Shown piece after piece: positions 22,851 to 34,117 of a DNA stretch of 64,000 nucleotides (position 1 is its first letter; every line of letters starts with the position of its first letter). Below the pieces are notes generated by a model. It was not told the DNA's origin. It saw nothing but the letters and a program-made list of their open reading frames with translations, and did not search any database. The stretch is from Cherax quadricarinatus (taxonomy: Eukaryota; Arthropoda; Malacostraca; Decapoda; Parastacidae), in contig NC_091312.1 in assembly GCF_038502225.1 (NCBI RefSeq), positions 34,360,790 to 34,424,789 of the forward strand, written 5' to 3'. The translations under genes were made by a program, and so were the position numbers.

Positions 22851-24100
22851 ATGTCAGCACAGCATATCTGTGGGACATGTAAAAAAATCCTTGGAAGGAA
22901 ATCCAGAATCACATGCAACCTATGCTCTTCCAAACACCATATCTCTTGTACTAGACTAAATACAGCCTCAAAAAATGACCTCGAACTAGCAAGGTGCTTC
23001 TGGTTGTGCAATAAAGATGTAGAACTTTGGTCAGGTATCAGAAAGGTACTAAGGAGAGTAATAAATGATAAAAATAATCAAGAAAACAAGGATGACCTCT
23101 TGGATAGTCTACCAAAAATATATAAAACATGGGAGCAAGAGATAGTGTATCAAAAAATGCAGAATGTCCATACCACAACAGATGACTCGAAACTATCTAG
23201 TCACCCACATGGTGCTAAGACAGACCCATCCCCCAGTCATAGCACTAATACCCACAGTGCTGGTGCTGGCCCAGGCTCCCCCAGGCATAGCACCAATACC
23301 CACAGTGCTGGTACTGGCCCAGGCTCCCCCAGTCATAGCACTAATACCCACAGTGCTGGCCCCGGCCCAGTCGCTGACCCAGACCCAGCCCCACCCCCCA
23401 GCCCCAGTGCTGACCCAGACCCAGCCCCCAGCCTTACTGCCAGCCCAGACTCTCCTAGGGACACTACCCAAACCACCACAAAAACAGTAAATATACAACC
23501 ATCATTGCACAAGACCGTGGCCCACAGTACAGATGTTGGAGAGGAGTCTCCTCCTTCTTCCTCTACTGGGGAAAGTAGATGGAATCCAGGACGGGGTGGC
23601 CCTGGCTTGGATACTGAGGATTATAGTGCAGTCCCAGAACCTGCAGAAATTGACAACACACCTCCCAACAATTCTCAACCAAAGGTGAATTTGTGCAAAT
23701 ATTATGCTTGGGGCATCTGTAAGCATGGAATAACAGGGGAAAAAATGGGACATGCAACTTTGACCATCCCAAAAAATGTAGCGACCTCCTGTCTAAAGGA
23801 GTATGTCGTTCTTCTTCCTGTACTTTCTTTCACCCAAAAATGTGCCACTCCTCGGTCCTCCAGAAGCAGTGTTACAACATCGAGTGCCCTGCATACCATC
23901 TAAAAGGGACCAGGAGGCACAGACCTCACAAGACAAACAATAGTAGCTACGACAACCCAACTCCAGGTGATTTTTTAGTGGCAGGAAACGAAAAAAGAAA
24001 ATGGAAGGAAATAACAAAAATAGTCCACCACATTGGAGCCTTGTTGGACTGGAGGCGCAGCCAGTGGCCACCCATGGCCCTCCAGAATTACAACTACTGA
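22851..24100 (+). pseudogene. LINE family B ORF1: PHD-like finger, Pro-rich repeats, CCCH zinc fingers (one frameshift)
   Basis: The N-terminus has a C4HC3 PHD-like pattern (Cys7, Cys10, Cys22, Cys25, His30, Cys33, Cys49, Cys53). A 16-residue HSTNTHSAG-type repeat occurs three times near 23235-23370, followed by Pro/Ala/Asp-rich sequence. From about 23690 Cys/His spacing suggests CCCH fingers (LCKYYAWGICKHG). The frame changes in or near the A-run at about 23743. The continuing frame (to 24100) keeps the pattern, with CRSSSCTFFHP and QCYNIECPAYH. In total about three CCCH-like units lie after the PHD-like finger. A nucleic-acid-binding chaperone role is inferred from LINE ORF1 proteins in general. 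Confidence 0.8.
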
Positions 24101-27100
24101 TGCCAATAACAAAATCCCCCCAACAAACACAGAATACAACCTCGTTCATATTTGCTAATATACAGGGCCTTAAGCCATCCACCAACAACAAAATACCTTT
24201 TATCAGTGGACTTCTAGTGGAGTCTAATGCAATGTTTGCAGCCTTCACAGAGACTCACACAAAAGATCACTTTGACAGTGAAATATGGATAAGTGGTTAC
24301 AACCTTTTTAGATGCGACAGAAAAAACAGGCAACAAGGGGGGATTGGCCTCTATGTCAAAGAGTCCCTTATCTGCACGGAGTTGCTGAACACCACAAATG
24401 AGGTAGTTGAAGTTCTATCAATAAAGATCGAGAACCAAAACCTAGTCATTGTGGTTGTATACAAGCCACCAGATGCAACCTCACAACAGTTCAAGGAACA
24501 GCTACTGAAAATCGATTACTGTTTGGAAAACCTTCCAGCTCCATTCCCAAACATCTTACTGCTTGGTGATTTCAACCTAAGGCATACAAAATGGAAGAAT
24601 GTAGCAAATAATGTTATAGCTGAAACAATCCCTGGAGGTAGCGCAGATGAAAGGTCACACACACATGAGCTACTAAGTCTCTGCGAAAAACACACCTTAA
24701 GCCAGCAGATAGTGGAGCCAACAAGACTAGAAAACACACTTGACCTTATCTTCACAAATAATGAGAACCTGATAAGAGACATAAGAATATCAAAAACAAC
24801 TAATTCCGATCACAATCTAATCGAAGTCCAGACGTACATGCATAGGGGTCCTGAACAGCAGAATGCATGTACCTGTGAAGGTGTCTTCACAAAATACAGT
24901 TTCAACAACAAGAACATCAACTGGGACCAGGTAAACCATGTCCTATACGAAACATGTTGGGAAGATGTCTTAAATGACATGGATCCAAACCAGTGCCTTG
25001 AAAGGATCAACTTCCTGGTAGCCGAAGCATGTTCTAGGCATATTCCCCTAAGAAAGAAGAAGAGCAGGAGTAAACTGGAGAGAAAAAGACGCTCCCTCTA
25101 CAGAAGACGACGAAGAGTCACTGAGCTCCTCAGGAGTGCTAGAATATCTGATACACGAAAGGAGGCGCTGACCAGGGAAGTGGAAACTATCGAACTTAAG
25201 CTAAATGACTCTTACAGGAACCAGGAGAGGCAGGAGGAGCTTAAAGCTATTAGTGAAATTGAAAGAAATTCAAAATATTTCTTTTCATATGCCAAAAACA
25301 AGGCAAATACCACATCTAGTATCGGGCCCTTACTCAGACAGGATGGGACTTACACAGATGACAACACGGAAATGAGTGAAATATTGAAATCCCAGTACGA
25401 CTCTGTGTTTAGTGAACCACTAATCGGTCTGAGGATCGACGACCCAAATGATTTCTTCATGAATGAGCCTCAAAACTCCATAAATGTATGCCAGATTTCC
25501 GACATTACCCTAACTCCGATAGATTTCGAAAAAGCCATTGACAACATGCCTATGCACTCAGCCCCGGGCCCAGACTCGTGGAACTCTGTTTTCATTAAGA
25601 ACTGCAAGAAACCCCTCTCGCGTGCCCTAAGTACACTATGGAGGAGGAGCTTGGACATGGGTGAAATTCCAGTCACTTAAAACAACGGATATAGCCCCAC
25701 TCCATAAAGGTGGCAGCAAAGCATTAGCTAATAACTATAGACTAATAGCTCTGACGTCCCACATCATAAAAATCTTTGAAAGAGTGCTAAGAAGCAGGAT
25801 TGCAAATCACCTGGATTCCCAAAATCTGCACAATCCAGGGCAACATGGGTTCAGGGCAGGTCGCTCCTGCCTCTCACAACTACTGGATCACTATGACATG
25901 GCCTTGGATGCACTGGAAGAAAATCAGAATGCAGATGTAATATACACAGACTTTGCAAAAGCATTTGACAAATGCGATCATGGCGTAATAGCCCATAAAA
26001 TACGTGCTAAAGGAATAACTGGGAAAGTGGGGAGATGGATCTTCAACTTCCTAACAAATCGAACACAAAGAGTAGTGGTCAACAGAGTTAAATCGGAGGC
26101 TGCCATAGTGAAGAGCTCTGTTCCACAAGGCACAGTACTCGCCCCCATCTTATTCCTTATCCTCATATCAGACATAAACAGAGATATACACCACAGCACC
26201 GTATCATCCTTTGCGGATGATACTAGGATCTGCATGAGGCTGTCATCTGCTGAGGACGCGGTTAACCTCCAAGAAGATATAAACAAAGTTTTCGAGTGGG
26301 CAACGGTAAACAATATGATGTTCAATGAGGACAAATTCCAACTACTCCGTTATGGAAAACAGGAGGAGATAATAACTAGAACAGAGTATACTACTGACTC
26401 CGGCCATACAATAGAGCGGAAAAATAATGTAAGGGATCTGGGAGTAGTAATGTCTGAGGATCTCACTTTCAAGGATCACAACAGTGCCACGATCGCACGT
26501 GCAAAGAAAATGATAGGATGGATAATGGGAACTTTCAAAACGAGAGATGCCAAGCCCATGATGATCCTTTTCAAATCACTTGTTCTCTCTAGGCTGGAAT
26601 ACTGCTGTACATTAACATCTCCATTCAAAGCAGGTGAAATCGCAGATCTAGAGAGTGTACAGAGATCCTTTACTGCACGTATAAGTTCTGTCAAGCACCT
26701 TAACTACTGGGAACGCTTGGAAGCACTTGACTTGTACTCGTTGGAACGCAGGAGGGAGAGATATATCATAATCTACACTTGGAAAATCTTGGAAGGAATG
26801 GTCCCAAATCTGCACACAGAAATCACTCCCTACGAAAGTAAAAGACTGGGCAGGCGATGCAAAATGCCCCCAATAAAAAGTAGGGGCGCCATTGGTACAC
26901 TAAGAGAAAACACCATAAGTGTCCGGGGCCCAAAACTGTTCAACAGCCTCCCATCAAGCATTAGGGGAATTGCCAATAAACCCCTGGCTGCCTTCAAGAG
27001 AGAGCTGGACAGATACCTAAAGTCAGTGCCGGATCAGCTGGGCTGTGGCTCGTACGTTGGACTGTGTGCGGTCAGCAGTAACAGCCTAGTTGATCAGGCC

Positions 27101-27148
27101 CTGATCCATCGGGAGGCCTGGTCATGGACCGGGCCGCGGGGGCGTTGA
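24001..27148 (+). pseudogene. LINE family B ORF2: endonuclease and reverse transcriptase (one frameshift)
   Basis: Overlaps the end of ORF1. The AP-endonuclease domain shows FANIQGL, AFTETHT, LLGDFNLRH and NSDHNLIEV. A basic linker follows (RKKKSRSKLERKRRSLYRR). RT begins around SAPGPDSWN. The first frame ends at 25680 after GEIPVT, and the RT continues in another frame from about 25661 (TDIAPLHKGG, YTDFAKAFDKCDH, SSVPQGTVLAPILF, FADDTRICM), so a single-base loss near 25675 splits the gene. The C-terminal region (NYWERL, SLERRRERY) matches the other family B copies in the window. Confidence 0.9.
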
Positions 27149-27180
27149 TCCCCGGAATAACCTCCAGGTAACCTCCAGGT

Positions 27181-28740
27181 ATGGGGACACTATCATGGGA
27201 CCACTATCATGGGGACACTATCATGGGGACACTATCATGGGGACACTATCATGAAACCACTATCATGGGGACACTATCATGGGGACACTATCATGGGGAC
27301 ACTATCATGGGACCACTATCATGGGGACACTATCATGGGGACACTATCATGGGGACACTATCATGGGACCACTATCATGGGGACACTATCATGGGGACAC
27401 TATCATGGGGACACTATCATGGGAACACTATCATGGGGACACTCTTATGGGGACACTATCATGGGGACACTATCATGGGGACACTATCATGGGGACACTA
27501 TCATGGGGACACTATCATGGGGACACTATCATGGAGACACTATCATGGGGACACTATCATGGGGACACTATCATGGTACCACTATCATGGGGACACTATC
27601 ATGGGGACACTATCATGGGAACACTATCATGGGAACACTATCATGGAGACACTATCATGGGACCACTATCATGGGACCACTATCATGGGGACACTATCAT
27701 GGGGACACTATCATGGGGACACTATCATGGGGACACTATCATGGGAACACTATCATGGAGACACTATCATGGGAACACTATCATGGGACCACTATCATGG
27801 GGACACTATCATGGGACCACTATCATGGGGACACTATCATGGGGACACTATCATGGGGACACTATCATGGGGACACTATCATGGGGACACTATCATGGGA
27901 ACACTACCATGGGACCACTATCATGGGACCACTATCATGGGGACACTATCATGGGGACACTATCATGGGGACACTATCATAGGGACACTATCATGGGACC
28001 ACTATCATGGGGACACTATCATGGGGACACTATCATGGAGACACTATCATAGGGACACTATCATGGGACCACTATCATGGGGACACTATCATGGGGACAC
28101 TATCATGGGGACACTATCATGGGGACACTATCATGGGGACACTATCATGGGACCACTATCATGGGGACACTATCATGGGACCACTATCATGGGGACACTA
28201 TCATGGGGACACTATCATGGGGACACTATCATGGGGACACTATCATGGGGACACTATCATGGGGACACTATCATGGGGACACTATCATGGGACCACTATC
28301 ATGGGGACACTATCATGGGGACACTATCATGGGGACACTATCATGGGAACACTATCATGGGGACACTATTATGGGGACACTATCATGGGGACACTATCAT
28401 GGGGACACTATCATGGGGACACTATCATGGGGACACTATCATGGGGACACTATCATGGGGACACTATCATGGGACCACTATCATGGGGACACTATCATGG
28501 GGACACTATCATGGGGACACTATCATGGGAACACTATCATGGGGACACTATTATGGGGACACTATCATGGGGACACTATCATGGGGACACTATCATGGGG
28601 ACACTATCATGGGGACACTATCATGGGGACACTATCATGGAGACACTATCATAGGGACACTATCATGGGACCACTATCATGGGGACACTATCATGGGGAC
28701 ACTATCATGGGGACACTATCATGGGGACACTATCATAGGG
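27181..28740. repeat. 14-bp minisatellite, block 3
   Basis: Last block of the same array, about 110 copies, with a distinctive ATGGGACCACTATC variant that is rare in block 1. Ends at CATAGGGATCCGG. Long plus-strand frames are repeat artefacts. Confidence 0.97.
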
Positions 28741-30335
28741 ATCCGGAAACACCGACAGACGTACTCACTTTCTTAAGAAATGGAATTAAACAAGTGTGTA
28801 CGAGACAGTCGCTACAACTTTCAAGTTGTAAAGAGACAGAGAGACCAATCAGTATTTTAATGCTCATTTAAAAGTGAAATTTTTAATTCTTAAATATTTA
28901 TATTCTTAAATAAATAAGTTATTAAGACGTGCCAAGGTATCATATAATAAATCATAGAGAACACCGACAGGTTGATCAGTAAGACATGCGCATCACTTAA
29001 GTATCATTATTTTCGAAAAGTTTCGCCCGCATAGCAGACTTATTCAGGTAATTTATAACACTGAAGACAGTATAAGAAGTGGAGATATAATTTTGAAGAT
29101 AGAATGTAGTCATGCCGTTATGAAGATAAATTTCTTTAAATCATAACCATATGGGGGTTAAAAAAAATATAAATTCTTTTTAGAAATGAGTAATTGAAAC
29201 GTGACTTCAGATGCTGACTACTGTAGAACTATGTAGTGTGAATGAACAAAGGATCATTTTCACAGATTTGAATGCAATACTTGAGACTAAATACATTCTT
29301 TCAAGGTTAGGTTAGGTAAGGATTGTCAGGAAACAGGACAAGTGTTTTCTGACGCGGGTCTGAGTCATATGATGACCCGCAGCTGGAGTTTTTGGTCATC
29401 TGACTGAGGTCTTCCTCTGGCTTACCGGTCCATCTCTCCAGAATCAAGAGATTCAGAAATAAAATCCATCATAAACTACGCAAGCACAGCAAGGAATTGG
29501 AACACCATCTTTTTAAGGTCAACAACAAAAAAGTTATCAAGAAATAGGACAGTAATGTACAGCAAAGGCAAATGAAGTCGGTGACGCCGATAAATAACAA
29601 AAACATCGTCAAAATGCTACAAAATATTTGTGTTAACTTGTTAAGTTGGATTATTGCCTCTTTACCACCAGTCAAAAGTATTTTAATCACCAAAACAAGT
29701 GTAGAATATTGTATAAATTAATTGGGACAAGAGTAAATTTTGTAATTATCTTACAATGTGTCTTAGTCTCCGGCTTAAAAAGGTTCTTTTCTCTTCAGAA
29801 TAGTTTGCTACCTACATCTGGCAAGTATCTTGCGACTCTTGTCATTGCTACAACAGCTGTTGTTCTGCAAGGATATTCCTGCAAGCATGTTGTTAGATAA
29901 AAGGACACTAGTGCAACTGAGGTGACATTTTATTGTGGCAACATTTTGCTCTGCAGGAGAGAACAGTGCATGGACACAGAGGGTATATACATACGCTTAG
30001 AGTGAGGTGTAATACTAGTGGTGGTAGTAATAGTAGTAGCAGTAATCTAAGTTGTAGTAGTAACAGTAATACAATATAGTAGAACAATCAACTTGCACAT
30101 GAGTAAAAGGTCATAAAAGCTATTACTTGGGTAGCATAAAAATAGGTTAGACAAATACTGATGTTAGTGGTTGGATTTGAGAAGGTCTGTTTCAGTGTTC
30201 CTCCTCTGTTATGTTCTTGTGTAGTAATGGCAGCAAAGACTATGTAATGGCAGGGTTTATTGTTTTGAGGAGTATTTTTTGTTGCGTGAATGAATGTGGT
30301 TTCGCCAAATTCTCCCCTTCACTTCATGATTACTG
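28741..30335. other. No gene recognised; AT-rich, one dispersed-repeat fragment
   Basis: Short open frames only, with no family resemblance. A fragment at 28957-29050 resembles the foldback repeat at 40600-40700 (ACCGACAGGTTG, then GAAAAGTTTCGCCC, then GACTTATTCAGG). Confidence 0.5.
28957..29050 (+). repeat. Diverged fragment of the GAAACGTTTCGCC dispersed repeat
   Basis: Order and spacing of ACCGACAGGTTG, TAAGACA, CGAAAAGTTTCGCCC and CAGACTTATTCAG parallel 40607-40700, where the words read ACCGACAGGTTGG, TAAGACAC, CGAAACGTTTCGCC and TAGGCTTCTTCAG. Confidence 0.65.
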
Positions 30336-31135
30336 TTGAAATTGATGATGGATGTTACACCTGGGAAACGTGTAATTATTGTAATTTTGAGAAAACATGC
30401 TAATTTGAGTATCAGACAGATCGCTGAAAAATTGAGCCAAACAAAGTCAATTGTTGGTCGGATTCTGAAGAAAACTGACGACACTGGTGACTGTGGAGGG
30501 CTGCGTCGAGGAAGATGTGGAAGGAAATGCAAGACAACACCTCGTGATGACAAGGTTATCATAAAAATACTGTGAAGGATCCCAAGAAAACCAGCAAAGC
30601 TCTACAGAGACATTTGGCTTCAGCTGGCATAAATGTTGATTCTTCATCTGTTCGACGAAGGTTCCTTGAAGTTGGCAGAGCTGCCATAAAGTCGGTAAAG
30701 AACCAGTTATTGGACGACAGATGAATAGAGAAAAGTTATATTTTCAGATGAGGCTCATTTTGAAGTACATAGGCACCACCGGTCAGTGATATGAACACAT
30801 TCAACACGCTCCAAAACACCCATCTAAGAGATATTTTGGGGTAATTTTACTGCTAAAGGCCCTGGACTACTTGTTATTGTTGAGGGAACGATGAACAGTG
30901 ACAGATACAAGGCAATCATGGCAACTCATTTGCTTTCCATTGTGGATAGAGACTTTCCTGGTGGAGAAGGCATTTTCCAAGGGGATCTTGCTCTATGCCA
31001 CACTTCCAGAAAAATGATGAAGAGAGTGAGCTAAACGTTTTAAATTGGCCTGGAAACTCTTCTGAGCTCAACCCAATTGAGAATCTATGGGCATTAACCA
31101 AATGCAGGATTGCGAAACAGAACTGTGTCACTGTC
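30336..31135 (+). pseudogene. Tc1/mariner-type transposase relic
   Basis: The first frame (30336-30575) shows an N-terminal helix-turn-helix typical of Tc1 transposases (LSIRQIAEKLSQTKSIVGRI). Later blocks in other frames give SSSVRRRFLEVGR, IFSDEAHFEVH (first catalytic Asp region), a GDLALCHTSRK stretch (second Asp region) and LNWPGNSSELNPIENLW-type sequence near the end. Several frame changes and stops make it non-functional. Terminal inverted repeats were not found with confidence. Confidence 0.82.
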
Positions 31136-31300
31136 CTATTTAATATGCACACTACTGTACATGCGCTATGAAATATACACTTCTGGGTGTATAATCCCTG
31201 TAGTTTTGTAGATTAAGGGCAATATATGAGATTTTGTATCGCTTTCTTGACATATAAGAAAACATAATGAAATAGAATTTCTGTTCTTGATCTTACAAGT

Positions 31301-31304
31301 ATTA

Positions 31305-31390
<86 letters not shown>
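31301..31390. repeat. (ATT)n microsatellite
   Basis: About 90 bp of ATT trinucleotides, nearly perfect. Confidence 0.97.
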
Positions 31391-31391
<1 letters not shown>

Positions 31392-32438
31392 TAGCATCAA
31401 CATCATTATTATTTAATTACTGATAAATCAGGGTACAACTGCTATTTCATCATGCGCGTCAACTGTCGTTGCAGTGTTACAAAGAGGAACACATCTGGAC
31501 AAATATTTCATCGCTGATACAGATAAAGGAAAATATTTTAAATCTTTCATCGCTGATGCAAAATATTAAACCTAAAGTAATGGTTTCATCTGTGATTTAC
31601 ACAGACGTATGAAGGAAGGTTCTATCAGGACTACGTGGCGGAACACTGAGGCACGACGTCAAACTGACTTATAATTGTAATGCTGAAATGAATATTAGAT
31701 TAATAATATAATTCAGTGGAATAAGACCTCATATTAAATGGTAGTAATAAAAATAGAAGCTAATATATGCTAAAAATGACTAAGAAAAAAAGAGAGGGCA
31801 GGGAGAGGACTGGGGAGAGGGAGACACAACTGAAGGTTGAAGATCTAGGTGTGTGTTTCTTCAGTCTGATGATGATCATGAAGTGGAACATGTGCATGAC
31901 GAACTGCTGGAAGCTGAGTCCATACACAGTTTTAAGAGTAGGTCTGCTAGTACTAATAAAGTCACGACTATTGTGACTTCCTGAGTATTCAAGAGGCGAT
32001 GATAAAAGCTGCCACTTTAAACTCTTGTTATTTTTGTAACCAAAAATATCTTTAAGTATAAAAATTAAATTTCCTAAAATTCTAAAAAGTGGACAAAATG
32101 CGAAATAACAAGATATTTCATTTCATAATAAAATATTAATATTGCTTTATCGATTTTTTCCCTCGGATAAATATTAATTGAAATGTGACAAGAGTCCAAA
32201 TATAAAAATATAAAAATTCCTTTATACCACTAGGCAGAAAATATAAAAAGAAAGAAACAGGCAATAAAGGAATGAATATAAGTTGATACTGAGCAGGAAC
32301 CTGCAGCTGCGTATATACATACCATCCTCACTTGTGCAAGAGAGTTAAGTGCGAATATCCAGAGGTAGAGAATACCATCTTAACCCTTGACGACACTTCT
32401 GCTTTTGAGAAAGACGGCCACTGTCTAAGGCTGCCATC
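31391..32438. other. No gene recognised
   Basis: AT-rich sequence with short open frames lacking any recognisable similarity. Nothing assignable. Confidence 0.45.
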
Positions 32439-33325
32439 TCTTGCAACACTGATCTTGCAACACTGCTCTTGATACAGCTCTTGTAACACTGCTCTTGATA
32501 CAGTTCTTGCAACACTGCTCTTGGTACAACTCCAGTAACGTTGCTCTTGGCATCGCCCTTCCAACACTGCTCTTGCAACACTGCTCTTCATGCAAGTCCT
32601 GCAACACTGCTCTTGATAAAGCTTTTGCAACATTACTCTTCAGACTGCTCTTGATACAACTCTTGCAACATAGCTCTAGCAACACTGTTCTTGATACAGC
32701 TCTTGCAATACTGCTCTTGATACAGCTCTTAAAGCATTTCTTTTGATACAGCTCTTGCAACACTGCTCTTGGCACAGCTCTTAAAACACTTCTCTTGATA
32801 CAGCGCTTGCAAAACTGTTCCTGATACAGTTTTTGCAATATTGCTCTTCATACAGCTCTTGCAATACAACTCTTGACAGAGCTCTTGCAACACAGCTCTT
32901 GATAGAGTTCTTTCAACATTTATCTTGAAACAGCTCTTGATACAGCTCTTGCAGCACTGCTCTTGATACAGCTCTTGCAACACATCTCTTGATGCAGCTC
33001 TTGCAACATTGCTCTTAATACAGCTCTTAAAACACTTCTCTTGATACAGCTCTTGCAACACTGCTCTTCATTCAGCTCCTGCAACACTGCTCTTCATTCA
33101 GCTCTTGCAACTCTGCTCTTCATACAGCTCTTGCAACACTTTTCTTGCAACACTGCTCTTGATACAGGTCTTGCAGCACTGTCCTTAATACAGGTCTTGC
33201 AACACTGCTCTTGATACAGCTCTTGCAACACTGTTCTTGACACAGCTCTTGCAACACTGCTCTTGACGCAGGTCTTGCAACACTGTTCCTGACACTGGTC
33301 TTGCAACACTGCTCTTGACAGAGGC
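32439..33325. repeat. 26-bp minisatellite, CTCTTG-based composite unit
   Basis: The basic unit is CTCTTGCAACACTG (14 bp) plus CTCTTGATACAG (12 bp), repeated with irregular order of the two halves. All minus-strand frames are largely open (SCIKSSVARAVSR-type repeats), an artefact of a stop-free unit whose length is not a multiple of three. Confidence 0.93.
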
Positions 33326-33646
33326 CTTGTTCACACTGAGGGGAGTATCTGCCATCATGTTCACACTGAGGGGAGTGTCTGTCATTATATTCATACTGAG
33401 GGGAGTATCTGTCATCATTTTCACACTGAGGGGAGTGTCTGTCATCATATTCAAACTGAGAGGAGTATCTGTCATCATGTTCACACTGAGGGGAGTATCT
33501 GTCATCGTGTTCACACTAAAATGAGTGTCTGTCATCATGTTAACACTGAGGGGGCGTCTGTCATCATGTTCACATTGAGGGGAGTATCTGTCATCATGTT
33601 CAATCTGAGGGGAATATTTGTCATCATGTTCACACTGACGGGGAGT
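33326..33646. repeat. 30-bp minisatellite, left block
   Basis: Tandem units CACTGAGGGGAGTGTCTGTC plus ATCATGTTCA. Continues beyond an inserted inverted-repeat element at 34118. It starts abruptly after the 26-bp array. Confidence 0.95.
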
Positions 33647-34117
33647 GTGATGTAGTTCAGCTGGGTTTGTGAGGTCTCTGGGGAGACCTAATTATATGGT
33701 CACACCATGCCTTGGCAAACGTCTGTCAGAGCCACGCTTTGTCGACTTAAGTCTCAGATTCTTTCGAATCTCCTGCTCAGAGCTCTGCACACAGCAGCAG
33801 CTCTGCTCGAAGCCTCTCTGCTCAGAGCTCTGCACACAGCAGCAGCTCTGCTCGAAGCCTCTCTGCTCAGAGCTCTGCACACAACAGCAGCTCCACTCGA
33901 AGTCCCTCTATCATGCTGTTCCTTGACCTTATATGGTGGTCCAAGCACCCTCCACAATGGGGTGTGCACCACGTGCTACGACCTGATGCCGAGACGAACA
34001 AAGGAGCTGAGACTTAAGCCGAAAAGGCGTGGCTCTGACAGACGCTTGCCAAGGCAAGGTGTGACTATATAATGAGGTCTCACTAGAGACCTCACAAGTC
34101 CAGCTGAACTACATCAC
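33647..34117. mobile_element. Terminal-inverted-repeat element (MITE-like), 471 bp, inside the 30-bp array
   Basis: The left end GTGATGTAGTTCAGCTGG pairs with the right end CCAGCTGAACTACATCAC. Complementarity extends over about 110 bp on each side (GTGAGGTCTCT, CTTGGCAA, GTCTGTCAGAGCCACGC). The interior holds a 45-bp unit in three tandem copies (about 33774-33906). There is no coding capacity for a transposase. A target duplication is not clear in the repetitive flanks. Confidence 0.85.
33774..33906. repeat. 45-bp triplicate inside the inverted-repeat element
   Basis: CTGCTCAGAGCTCTGCACAC followed by AGCAGCAGCTC and a CGAAG-containing end, three copies in tandem, the third slightly diverged. 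Confidence 0.9.

Larger units (their letters stand above)
22763..27180 (+). mobile_element. CR1/Jockey-superfamily LINE, family B, near full length
   Basis: The element has a 5' leader, ORF1 (zinc-finger protein), ORF2 (endonuclease plus reverse transcriptase) and a GC-rich 3' end with a tandem CCAGGTAA-type tail (AACCTCCAGGTAACCTCCAGGT). Minisatellite resumes immediately at 27181. The flanks ATGGAGACACT and ATGGGGACACT could be an imperfect target duplication but cannot be separated from the repeat. Each ORF carries one frameshift, so this copy is probably inactive although only lightly damaged. Confidence 0.9.

Noticed and set aside
33669..34072. Leu/Ala-rich frames within the inverted-repeat element
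   Set aside because: They follow the 45-bp tandem units and occur on both strands, with no similarity to transposases.
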